Below, piece after piece: positions 8,559 to 15,734 of a stretch of DNA of 22,314 nt. The notes under the pieces were generated by a model, which saw nothing but the letters and a program-made list of their open reading frames with translations, had not been told where the DNA came from and searched no databases. Both the position numbers and the translations under genes were made by a program. Every line of letters begins with the position of its first letter. The stretch's first letter is position 1. Source of the stretch: CAKOSP01 sp964369845 (GTDB taxonomy: Bacteria > Bacillota_I > Bacilli_A > RF39 > UBA660); NCBI GenBank assembly GCA_964369845.1, contig CAYJFJ010000021.1:1-22314 (forward strand). The letters are read 5' to 3'.

Positions 8559-8584
8559 TAAAAAAAGAGAAATTTAATTTTTCT
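8559..8584 (-). terminator. duplicated terminator with one stem mismatch
   Basis: Copy of the permease terminator at 10209-10234. The stem pairs AGAAAAATT with AATTTCTCT, followed by T residues on the minus strand. The change at 8581 turns one G-C pair into an A-C mismatch, so it may be weaker than its parent. It now terminates the copy-2 surface gene. Confidence 0.6.
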
Positions 8585-8607
8585 TAAGCAATATAAGCTA
8601 TTACATT
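8583..8607 (-). pseudogene. 25-bp remnant of the permease 3' end (duplication scar)
   Basis: These 25 bases equal 10233-10257, which encode the C-terminal residues NVIAYIA and the stop of the permease gene. Here they lie downstream of the copy-2 surface gene, whose own last codons and stop fall in the shared AATGTAA. The remnant has no coding role and marks the junction of a tandem duplication. Confidence 0.8.
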
Positions 8608-10154
8608 TCTAGCAAATATGGATCAGAAGACGTTCCCGTTCCACCAGTTATTTTTACTTCTTCATTCAAATATATTGTTGGTCTTACATCAGCTCCCACA
8701 ATTGCATGGTCTTGGTTAATATTTCCATTGTGAAGTACATACCATTGAGCTGACCAACCTTCAGAATGAGCAGTGACCGTAAATTGTAACAATCCATTAC
8801 ATAACCAATTATCTTGACAATGATATCTGTAATGCTGTGACATGCTTAAGTTCCAAGCACTCGGAATCCCTGCATATCCATAATCACTTATGTACATAAG
8901 TCCAACTTTACCCAACCAATTTATATGTGCTCCTGGTACATTGGATCCTACGTCTCCTCGCTCAGCCTCATATATAAGTGGTGCTAAATCATCAGTTGCA
9001 CCGCTATAAGGAGCAGTAAATCCACCTAATTTCCACGTCACCTCTTTAATCATTTCTCTTGATTTTACTAAAAGACCTCTAGTACTAAAATCACAAGAAT
9101 CTAAAGCCTCTGATAGCCAATCAACACCTTCACATCCTGCTAAGTCAATTTCAGCTTCATTACTATTATAATAGTGATTATTTAACAATTGATTTAGCTG
9201 TGCTCCTCCATCATCATCCGACCAAGAACCATAACCATAATTATTATTATCTGGCCAATTATCAAATTTATACATACCAATTGGTTCTTCTTTAATAATT
9301 TTAACTAAATTAGTATCAGTTATTCCATGAGAATTTTCGTCAAATACTCCTATTATTCTCCAAAGCTCTTCATTAAACCATACATAGTTATTCGGATTAG
9401 CTCCTGAATATCTATATTCTGCATTGTTTGTATAATATAAATTATTAGTTCCATCTACACCTTCGTGTAAATCCGTGATTATGTCACTGGCTGTTGTATT
9501 TTTTATTTTTTCTTCTTGCAGTATAAAATTAGATTCTAAAGTCTTTCCTTCATTTAAAACTTGGTCTGTTGCTAAATTAATAAATGTTACTTTTATAGTC
9601 CAGTTTTCTGTTGTTCCAGCACTAGAGTTTGTTGTTGATATTGCTTCATCTTCTTTGATTTTTATTAAGCCTTCAAAAGTTGTTATGTCAAAACCTGTTA
9701 TAATTTCTCCAGTTGATGCATCTGTTACTGTTTTATAACTTAGACCATCAATTGTAGTAACCTCATTTCCTTCAGGGTTTGTTACTGTTAAAATAAGTTC
9801 TGGAGTACTTTCATTTACTGTATAAATAAAATTATTTGCAGTTATATCTAGATATACTTGATAGACTCCAGATGCACTTCCAACTGATGAATTTGCTATA
9901 ATTGTGGCACTTGATGTTGTAGAATCACTAATCGATCCATTACCTTCTGCAAAGTTTTCTTGATTTGCACTTATACTAAGCTCATCTCCTGGCGTAAAAA
10001 TTAACTTTTCTGATACTTCAGTTCCTACATTAACACTCGTATTTGCAGGTGACGAACTTTGCGCTACAAAGTATGCAAATGATACTGCTATTACTGTTAT
10101 ACTTACTGCTACTAATATAAGTAAGTACATATTTTTTTTATTTGTTTTTGTCAT
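8601..10154 (-). CDS. membrane-anchored surface protein, copy 2, with WRIIGVF module
   Basis: A 517-aa paralogue of the 6966-8504 product. Residues 1-217 are identical: a hydrophobic helix at 9-31 ending in AYFVAQ, then a Thr/Ser-rich, strand-rich region. The C-terminal module has the same landmarks (NNYVWFNEELWRIIGVF, LAGC...DSCDFS, WKLGG, MYISDYGYAGIP, GTGTSSDPYLLEM) but differs at many positions and carries extra Trp, Cys and His residues late in the module (such as QHYRYHCQDNWLC). There is no sorting signal, so attachment would rely on the N-terminal helix if it is uncleaved. The stop codon lies in the duplication junction. Start ATG with GTAGGA upstream. Function unknown; surface location is inferred. 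Confidence 0.85.
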   Translation of the reverse strand: MTKTNKKNMYLLILVAVSITVIAVSFAYFVAQSSSPANTSVNVGTEVSEKLIFTPGDELSISANQENFAEGNGSISDSTTSSATIIANSSVGSASGVYQVYLDITANNFIYTVNESTPELILTVTNPEGNEVTTIDGLSYKTVTDASTGEIITGFDITTFEGLIKIKEDEAISTTNSSAGTTENWTIKVTFINLATDQVLNEGKTLESNFILQEEKIKNTTASDIITDLHEGVDGTNNLYYTNNAEYRYSGANPNNYVWFNEELWRIIGVFDENSHGITDTNLVKIIKEEPIGMYKFDNWPDNNNYGYGSWSDDDGGAQLNQLLNNHYYNSNEAEIDLAGCEGVDWLSEALDSCDFSTRGLLVKSREMIKEVTWKLGGFTAPYSGATDDLAPLIYEAERGDVGSNVPGAHINWLGKVGLMYISDYGYAGIPSAWNLSMSQHYRYHCQDNWLCNGLLQFTVTAHSEGWSAQWYVLHNGNINQDHAIVGADVRPTIYLNEEVKITGGTGTSSDPYLLEM

Positions 10155-10175
10155 AGATATCCTACTTTCTATATA

Positions 10176-10204
10176 AGTATATCAAAATCACAAATTTAAT
10201 TCAA
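10176..10204 (-). promoter_or_regulatory. promoter of surface-protein copy 2
   Basis: TTGAAT, a 17-nt spacer and TATACT on the minus strand, identical to the copy-1 promoter and placed just after the permease terminator. Confidence 0.65.
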
Positions 10205-10208
10205 TGCA

Positions 10209-10234
10209 TAAAAAAAGAGAAATTTAATTTCTCT
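10209..10234 (-). terminator. intrinsic terminator of the permease gene
   Basis: Perfect 9-bp palindromic stem AGAGAAATT / AATTTCTCT (10216-10234), followed by T residues on the minus strand. It begins directly at the permease stop codon. Confidence 0.8.
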
Positions 10235-11814
10235 TAAGCAATATAAGCTATTACATTGAAAGTAATAATTAATATTAATAATAATCCAACTACGAACATA
10301 GAAATGTATTTTAACCATGATTTGTAATTTACTTTTGTAAATACTAAACCTGTAACTAAAATTGCACCTGATGGAACTATTAATTGAACTAAACCACTAA
10401 TTGCAACATATATTGTTGAAGCAAGTCCAAGACTATCTGCTGCTGTAGTAGTTAAATACTGTCCAATAATATAACCAGTATAACCAAAGTCAACATGGAA
10501 AATTGATGAAATAACTGCATCTAATGCTAATACATTAGGATTGAATGTATCACTTAATCCTAATATATAACTACTAAATGTAGCTGTATATGAACAAATA
10601 TATACAGTAATAAATATAGCAAATACTCCAATTATGTACATAACTGGTTTAGCCATAATTTTTAAACCTTTGCCTACTGCATCTATTGTTTCACTAACAT
10701 TTAAACGAGCAGATACTGCCACTAAAATAGTTGAAACAATTAATGCAGATATACCCATAAACATATCAAATGAACCGAACGCTTTAGCGTCTGCTCCTAA
10801 AATATAAGATACAACTGTATTTCCTTCACCAGCTTCAAGTTCAATTAACCAAGTATGGAACTCAGTAAACATTGTAATTTCAAAATTTGCAAACCAAGCT
10901 ACAAATCCTAGAATTAAAAATAATCCTGTTAAAGATAAAATTATTATTGTAGGTATACTACTAACTTTTTTATCTCCTTTTCCAACTTCATATTGATCTT
11001 CAAGTAAAACTATATCTTTTTTACTTTGAGATGATAATCTTAATACTATAAATAATACATATAATACTGCTGCAGCTACTTGTACTATTGCACGGTAAGT
11101 AAGACCATCAGCTGCATCAATACCAGAATAGTAAGTAAACCAGTAAAGTCCTTCAGTACCATATACTGCACCTAGTGCACCAATAATGATAGCTCCAAAT
11201 GTTATAGCAAATGATGTAACTTTATCAAATTTTGCTTTTGCTAAAATTGATATTACAAATGGAATAAATGTAAATACTACAAATATTTGAGAAATGAATG
11301 TAGTTAAAATTATAAATACTAATGCAATTATAACTGAACTTACTACATTATTTTTTTCTACTTTTTTAGCTAAACTATTTACTAAATTTTGATATCCTTT
11401 CGTTTTTGAACAAACTGCATAAAATGCACCAATTACAAATAAGTAAATAATTTTATCTAATGAAAAATATGCTGAATTGTATATTATATTAGATAAATCA
11501 CTTAAACCTATTCTGCTCATACCATATTCTGTGTATGTACTTCCTGTAAAGAATCCATATGGCATTATCCAAGAGAAGATAATTCCTGTTACGAATACTA
11601 TTAATACAGACTTTAATAATGGATACTTTTCAGATTTTGCAACATGCATAATTGAACTAATCATTATTAATAATAGACCAACTAATTTGAATGGTATCAT
11701 TAAATCTTCTACAAAGAATCCTGCAACTACTAAAATAAATCCAATAGCTACCATAACTAATTTAGCAATGTCTATAGTTGCTAAAGTAGCTTTTTTACTT
11801 TTTTTTCCTTTCAT
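10234..11814 (-). CDS. polytopic permease, DcuC/YfcC-like
   Basis: A 526-aa integral membrane protein with roughly eleven to thirteen hydrophobic helices. It has a Lys-rich cytoplasmic N-terminus (MKGKKSKK) and a charged central loop near SSQSKKDIVLLEDQYEVGKG. The repeated pattern of helices, the FISQIFVVFTFIPFVISI segment and the GAVYGTEGLYWFTYY segment suggest the ion-transporter superfamily that includes DcuC and YfcC proteins, which move dicarboxylates or amino acids, but I saw no motif that fixes the substrate. Start ATG is preceded by GGAGG at ideal spacing, an extended -10 promoter lies at 11830-11838, and a strong terminator follows. It is probably transcribed alone. Its last 24 bp were copied into the neighbouring duplicated unit. 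Confidence 0.7.
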   Translation of the reverse strand: MKGKKSKKATLATIDIAKLVMVAIGFILVVAGFFVEDLMIPFKLVGLLLIMISSIMHVAKSEKYPLLKSVLIVFVTGIIFSWIMPYGFFTGSTYTEYGMSRIGLSDLSNIIYNSAYFSLDKIIYLFVIGAFYAVCSKTKGYQNLVNSLAKKVEKNNVVSSVIIALVFIILTTFISQIFVVFTFIPFVISILAKAKFDKVTSFAITFGAIIIGALGAVYGTEGLYWFTYYSGIDAADGLTYRAIVQVAAAVLYVLFIVLRLSSQSKKDIVLLEDQYEVGKGDKKVSSIPTIIILSLTGLFLILGFVAWFANFEITMFTEFHTWLIELEAGEGNTVVSYILGADAKAFGSFDMFMGISALIVSTILVAVSARLNVSETIDAVGKGLKIMAKPVMYIIGVFAIFITVYICSYTATFSSYILGLSDTFNPNVLALDAVISSIFHVDFGYTGYIIGQYLTTTAADSLGLASTIYVAISGLVQLIVPSGAILVTGLVFTKVNYKSWLKYISMFVVGLLLILIITFNVIAYIA

Positions 11815-11829
11815 ATAACCTCCATTTTA

Positions 11830-11838
11830 ATTATATCA
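11830..11838 (-). promoter_or_regulatory. extended -10 promoter of the permease gene
   Basis: TGA directly before TATAAT on the minus strand, about 16 nt before the start codon. The -35 position falls in the T-run of the preceding terminator and is poor. Confidence 0.5.
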
Positions 11839-11850
11839 CCCGTATAAATA

Positions 11851-11875
11851 AAAAAAAAGCATTTTATTGCTTTTT
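11851..11875 (-). terminator. intrinsic terminator after the NPETG protein gene
   Basis: Stem AAAAAGCA / TGCTTTTT with a 6-nt loop, ending in T residues on the minus strand, 14 nt after the stop codon. Confidence 0.7.
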
Positions 11876-11888
11876 AATTACTTTATCC

Positions 11889-12464
11889 TTAGATTTTATA
11901 CATTTTAGTATTTTTTCTTGTCATGAAGTATACACCAATACCTGCTACAGCTGCTACACCAAGAATAATAATTGGTAAATCAACTCCTGTTTCAGGATTA
12001 GTTGGTTCTTCAGTTTCAATCTCAGGAACTACTACAGTACCTTCTATATCAACAGAGAAACCACAATCAGGTCCAGTACCTTTAGTTTTATCAAAAACTG
12101 ATACTATGTAACCGATGATTTCTTTTTCATTAACTTCAACTGTTGGTTGTTTTGGTGTTATAGTTACTTTTTGAGTTGCACTATCATAAGTAAACTCAAA
12201 TTTATCAGAACTAATAACTTCAATACCAGTAACAGCTCCACCAATGTCAGTTATGCTAGCAACAATTGGAGAACCAATTTCTACTATATAAGCTGAGCCA
12301 GTTGTTGATGATGCATATACTGGAACTTTCGCTCTACAAGTATTTGAACCTTCCTCACATTCTGAACCAGTTGACGTTGGCATGTCGAATTCTAACGAAG
12401 CATTAACCCCCATCGGCATAATTACTAAAATTGCAAATAATATTGTTAATAAATATTTTTTCAC
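11889..12464 (-). CDS. NPETG-anchored secreted surface protein
   Basis: A 191-aa secreted protein and probable sortase substrate. It has a typical signal peptide (1-22, MKKYLL...GVNA), a mature region with three Cys (36, 43, 134), and a C-terminal cell-wall sorting signal made of NPETG (156-160), a hydrophobic helix (163-180) and a basic tail (RKNTKMYK). NPxT-type signals are those used by class B sortases, and a class B sortase gene is divergent and only 148 bp away, so this is its likely dedicated substrate. The mature region is Thr/Val-rich and looks like a beta-sandwich, but I do not recognise a family. Start is GTG with a GGAGAG site upstream and an extended -10 promoter at 12496. Confidence 0.87.
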   Translation of the reverse strand: MKKYLLTILFAILVIMPMGVNASLEFDMPTSTGSECEEGSNTCRAKVPVYASSTTGSAYIVEIGSPIVASITDIGGAVTGIEVISSDKFEFTYDSATQKVTITPKQPTVEVNEKEIIGYIVSVFDKTKGTGPDCGFSVDIEGTVVVPEIETEEPTNPETGVDLPIIILGVAAVAGIGVYFMTRKNTKMYKI

Positions 12465-12495
12465 ACTACATCTCTCCTATCTTTAATATGTACTC

Positions 12496-12504
12496 ATTAT
12501 AGCA
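12496..12504 (-). promoter_or_regulatory. extended -10 promoter of the NPETG protein gene
   Basis: TGC directly before a consensus TATAAT on the minus strand, about 32 nt before the GTG start. The remaining intergenic space to 12612 must also hold the sortase promoter, which I could not place with confidence. Confidence 0.55.
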
Positions 12505-12612
12505 TAAAAATACAAAAATCAACATATTTTTTCTATCATTAAATAAACTTTACACTAACTTTACTATTTAAAAAAAAATCAAAATATGTTATTATTATTC
12601 TAAGGTGTATAT

Positions 12613-14172
12613 ATGATAAAAATATTAATTCAAATAAAAGATAATAATATCTATTTTAAAGCAAAGAGAAATTTAAACGAAGAACAGAAAAATATACTTA
12701 ATACTAATATTATTTCTGATAACGAACTTATTTTTACTGATGAATATATTTTTCAAAATTTAAAAATTGTAACCAACTTTATTAATGAACTAATAACAGA
12801 TGCTGTAATTGATACTGCTATCATATATAATAATAAAGTTGTTTATCAAATACTTGAAATTTTGAAAAATACTAAAAGTATAACTAATTTAATTTTAAAA
12901 GATGATGTTCCTATTACTTTTAAAATGTGTGAAAAAATTACTGAAACTAATATTAAACTTCTAAGCTGTTATAATTTACAAGACTTTATGGTAGATTATT
13001 TAGATAATGCTAATATAAGAATTGAATCTAGATGTGAAATGTTTTTTATAAGTTCTTTTATGCAAAATAATAGTTTAAATAAATATTCTTCGATTTATTA
13101 TAAAAAAAGCATTCACTTAACTTTACCAATAAGTGAAAATGATATTGATGATTTGAATGCTTTTTGTAAAATAAATAAATATTTAAAAACGATACATGTT
13201 AATAAAGCTATAAAAAGTGATTTAGAAGAAATCATCAATATAATAAATATGTATAAACTTAAAAACATTAAAATTGTTTTACATGAAAATGTTAATAATA
13301 TTGAATTAGTAGAATATATTAAGAGAATAAATAAAAGTTCTAAAAAGAAAAATAATATTAAAATCACTGTTTCTTATAGTGATGAATATTTATATAAGAA
13401 TTTTCTTCCTCAAACTAATATTGGAATACTTAGAGCTATGCTTTTTATTATATTAATAATAGTTCTTGGAAGTTTCCTTTATGTTTTTATTAACAATTAT
13501 GTTGCTTATCAAAAAGATGAAGAATTTAAGTCTGGTTTTAAAGAAATTATATCTAGCACGGATACTGAAATAATTGTTGAAGAACTTGAGAAAAACAGTT
13601 CAAAAAAAATTGTAAATGAATATATTGCATCTTTAATGACTTACAATAGTGACACAATTGCTTGGCTTACTGTAAATAATACTGGTATAGATTATCCTAT
13701 TGTTCAAACTGATAATAATGAATATTACTTAAATCATAATATTGCTAATAAAAATGACTTAAATGGCTGGATATTTATGGATTATAGAAACGATGAAGAT
13801 CTTATTAATGACAATACTGTTTTTTATGGACATACTAGATATAATAGTAATGTTATGTTTGGTACACTAACAAACATTGAAAATAAAGAATGGCGCAGTA
13901 ATGAAGAAAATCTAACAATTAGTTTAGATACATTATATGAATCTAACAAATACAAAATATTTTCTTACTACACTATTGGTATTACTAATGACTACTTAAA
14001 ATATCAATTTACTAATGACATTGAAAAATATGAATTTCTAAATATGCTTAAAAATAGAAGTATATACGATTTTGATACCGAAATTCATAGCGATGATAAA
14101 ATCATAACTTTATCTACTTGTGAAGATGGAGGTAGCAAAAGATTAGTAGTTCATGCTGTTTTAATAGATTAA
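12613..14172 (+). CDS. srtB: class B sortase with a large extra N-terminal domain
   Basis: A 519-aa membrane transpeptidase. The C-terminal part (about 345-519) is a class B sortase with catalytic His407 in FYGHTRY, Cys503 in LSTCED and Arg510 in KRLVVHA. It would cleave an NPxT-type signal and join the protein to the cell wall. A single membrane helix spans about 273-297. In front lies a ~270-residue domain with no signal peptide and a Lys-rich segment (KSSKKKNNIK, 241-250) before the helix, so by the positive-inside rule it should be cytoplasmic. This domain has alternating strand and helix character and I do not recognise it. Ordinary class B sortases are about 220-260 aa, so the extension doubles the protein. 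The NPETG protein is divergent next door; a terminator at 14171 follows. Start ATG with AAGGTG (12602-12607) at good spacing. Confidence 0.9.
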   Translation: MIKILIQIKDNNIYFKAKRNLNEEQKNILNTNIISDNELIFTDEYIFQNLKIVTNFINELITDAVIDTAIIYNNKVVYQILEILKNTKSITNLILKDDVPITFKMCEKITETNIKLLSCYNLQDFMVDYLDNANIRIESRCEMFFISSFMQNNSLNKYSSIYYKKSIHLTLPISENDIDDLNAFCKINKYLKTIHVNKAIKSDLEEIINIINMYKLKNIKIVLHENVNNIELVEYIKRINKSSKKKNNIKITVSYSDEYLYKNFLPQTNIGILRAMLFIILIIVLGSFLYVFINNYVAYQKDEEFKSGFKEIISSTDTEIIVEELEKNSSKKIVNEYIASLMTYNSDTIAWLTVNNTGIDYPIVQTDNNEYYLNHNIANKNDLNGWIFMDYRNDEDLINDNTVFYGHTRYNSNVMFGTLTNIENKEWRSNEENLTISLDTLYESNKYKIFSYYTIGITNDYLKYQFTNDIEKYEFLNMLKNRSIYDFDTEIHSDDKIITLSTCEDGGSKRLVVHAVLID

Positions 14173-14585
14173 CGCTTTTTAGCGTTTTTTTTTGATAAAA
14201 ACATTATTTTAAAAATTCCAAGTATTATTAAAAAAATAATTGATGCACTAAGTGGTGCTAAGTATGTAGGTGGATTATCTACTGCTACTGCTTCAAGTGC
14301 TATTAAAGATGCATTTTCATCAAATGCACTTTCTTCTTCACTTTTATTTACTATAATTTTATATTCATCAATACTTCCAATTTCATCTGTTACCATAATT
14401 TGCACTATGTTTTCTCCTGATTCAAAAGAATCATTTCCAATTATATCAACAAAATATCCATCTTCAGCAATATATTCTATTACTAAACTAGAAGTTTCAC
14501 TCGATACAAATACGGTATATTCATTATTAAGTTTATCGAATTCTGGCGATAAATTTCCATTTAATATATTTAAAAAATCAAGCAT
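14169..14585 (-). CDS. small cadherin-like beta-sandwich protein with C-terminal anchor
   Basis: A 138-aa protein. Residues 1-80 match the bacterial cadherin-like beta-sandwich domain found in cell-surface proteins (landmarks LNGNLSPEFDKLNNEYTVFV, GENIVQIMV and EYKIIV). Residues 104-108 read NPPTY, followed by a hydrophobic helix (109-130) and the basic tail KKNAKKR, which has the form of an NPxT-type sorting signal. There is no signal peptide, and an in-frame TAG lies one codon before the ATG, so export is unexplained; it may be the C-terminal remnant of a larger adhesin. It overlaps the convergent sortase by 4 nt at the stop codons and follows hemW by 54 nt on the same strand. Start ATG with AAGAAGG; the start lies in an inverted repeat (14573-14624). 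Confidence 0.75.
   Translation of the reverse strand: MLDFLNILNGNLSPEFDKLNNEYTVFVSSETSSLVIEYIAEDGYFVDIIGNDSFESGENIVQIMVTDEIGSIDEYKIIVNKSEEESAFDENASLIALEAVAVDNPPTYLAPLSASIIFLIILGIFKIMFLSKKNAKKR
14171..14193 (+). terminator. sortase terminator inside the convergent gene
   Basis: Stem AACGCT / AGCGTT, 4-nt loop, then a run of T on the plus strand, starting at the sortase stop codon. The same bases on the minus strand encode the KKNAKKR tail of the 138-aa protein. Confidence 0.75.
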
Positions 14586-14624
14586 TTTCTAACCTTCTTT
14601 CAAAAATTAGTTTGCTTGATTTTT
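14573..14624 (-). promoter_or_regulatory. 12-bp inverted repeat around the 138-aa gene start
   Basis: Perfect 12-bp arms (14573-14584 and 14613-14624) with a 28-nt loop. In the minus-strand mRNA the loop holds the ribosome site AAGAAGG, and the downstream arm starts within the AUG. It could fold to limit translation of the 138-aa gene or act as a weak terminator for hemW. Confidence 0.45.
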
Positions 14625-14639
14625 ATTTTTTTATGTACG

Positions 14640-15734
14640 TTATATTAATTTAACCAAAATATCATTCATGACATAAATCTTTTTGGGATTTACATATAAA
14701 TAGTTTTTTTCAAGTATTAAATTTTTAGATATTATTTGTGATTTTATATCATAAACATCAAAAATACTAATACTATATTTATTTTCAAAATCTTTTACAT
14801 CTATACCTTTTAATTTTCTGAATCCTAACATTAGTTCGTAATCCATTATAATTTTTTTAGATAATAAATTTTGTTCTTTAACATACTCACCAGATGCATA
14901 TTTTTTTAAGTTTTTAGTATTTTCATACCTTACTCCTGCATAATACCCTGCTGCTCCTAAACCAAAACCATAATACTCTTCATTATTCCAATAAACTAAA
15001 TTATGTTTTGATTCTTTACCAGCAAGTGCAAAATTACTTATTTCATAGTGATTATATTTTTTTCTTTTTAATCTTTTCTTTATCGTTGAATACATTTTAG
15101 CATCTAACTTTTCATCAATATACTCAACATTTTGATTTTTAAGCATAGTTTGCTCTTCGATTATTAGACTGTAAGTACTTATGTGTTCTGGTTTTAACTT
15201 AAGAATTCTTTTTATATCAAGTTTAAGTTCTCCAACAGTTTCATCAGGAACTGCATACATTAAATCTAAATTAATATTATTAAAACCTAAACTTCTACAT
15301 AAATTAATTTTAGTTTTAGCATCTTTAAAATCTGCTTCTCTTCCTAAAAATTCTAATTTATCTTCATTAAAAGATTCAATACCAATAGATAGTCTATTTA
15401 CTTTACTTTCTTTTAATACTTCTAAAAGTTCATATCTGATATCATCTAAGTTACATTCAAATGTAAACTCGAAGTCTTCACTTAAATTAAAACGATTTAT
15501 TATGTTAAATAATTTTTTTAAGTGTACTATTGGAAGAGCACTTGGAGTTCCTCCTCCTATGTATATTGTTTTTATTTCTTCTTTTTGATATCTTTCTATT
15601 ATTTCTTTTTCTAAAGACATTAAATAAATAGTTGCAAATTCTTCTTTATAAAGTAAATGACAAAAATCACAGTATGTACATATTTTTTTACAAAACGGTA
15701 TATGTATATAAACTGATGATATTTCTCTATTCAT
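14640..15734 (-). CDS. hemW: HemW-type radical SAM protein (heme chaperone)
   Basis: A 364-aa radical SAM enzyme. The iron-sulfur cluster motif is C15-x3-C19-x2-C22 followed by DFC, the GGTPS motif is at 61-65, and HNLVYW (244-249) is the HemW signature that separates this family from true coproporphyrinogen III oxidase HemN. Proteins of this type bind heme and are thought to deliver it to acceptors. The length is normal for HemW. It overlaps the 3' end of lepA by 8 nt, the common Firmicutes arrangement, so the two are co-transcribed and probably translationally coupled. The usual following heat-shock genes (hrcA-grpE-dnaK) are not here. No clear terminator separates it from the small cadherin-like gene downstream. 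Confidence 0.93.
   Translation of the reverse strand: MNREISSVYIHIPFCKKICTYCDFCHLLYKEEFATIYLMSLEKEIIERYQKEEIKTIYIGGGTPSALPIVHLKKLFNIINRFNLSEDFEFTFECNLDDIRYELLEVLKESKVNRLSIGIESFNEDKLEFLGREADFKDAKTKINLCRSLGFNNINLDLMYAVPDETVGELKLDIKRILKLKPEHISTYSLIIEEQTMLKNQNVEYIDEKLDAKMYSTIKKRLKRKKYNHYEISNFALAGKESKHNLVYWNNEEYYGFGLGAAGYYAGVRYENTKNLKKYASGEYVKEQNLLSKKIIMDYELMLGFRKLKGIDVKDFENKYSISIFDVYDIKSQIISKNLILEKNYLYVNPKKIYVMNDILVKLI

Larger units (their letters stand above)
7853..8607. repeat. direct repeat, left copy (755 bp)
   Basis: This segment matches 9503-10257 at a constant offset of 1650 bp. 7853-8580 is identical base for base as far as I could check line by line. 8581 differs (T versus C), and 8582-8607 is identical again. 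It spans the first ~217 codons of the copy-1 gene, its promoter, the terminator of the upstream unit and the last bases of a permease gene. Confidence 0.95.
9503..10257. repeat. direct repeat, right copy (755 bp)
   Basis: Partner of 7853-8607. It starts inside the coding region at codon ~217 of copy 2, where identity stops abruptly, and ends 24 bp inside the 3' end of the permease gene. This is the copy in its ancestral context, because the permease gene is complete here. Confidence 0.95.

Noticed and set aside
6966..10154. LPXTG/NPxT sorting signal on the duplicated surface proteins
   Set aside because: Both end in SDPYLLEM with no hydrophobic helix or basic tail, so they cannot be sortase substrates of the usual kind.
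7853..10257. Mobile element or integron cassette as cause of the 755-bp repeat
   Set aside because: No transposase, integrase, terminal inverted repeats or attachment-like sites are seen; the ends fit a tandem duplication at a short shared sequence plus later conversion.
11477..11818. 113-codon open frame on the plus strand opposite the permease
   Set aside because: Its length follows from the AT-rich, hydrophobic codons on the other strand; there is no ribosome site or recognisable domain.
15181..15588. 135-codon open frame on the plus strand opposite hemW
   Set aside because: It lies wholly antisense to a clear hemW gene, has no ribosome site, and its sequence is the complement shadow of the conserved protein.
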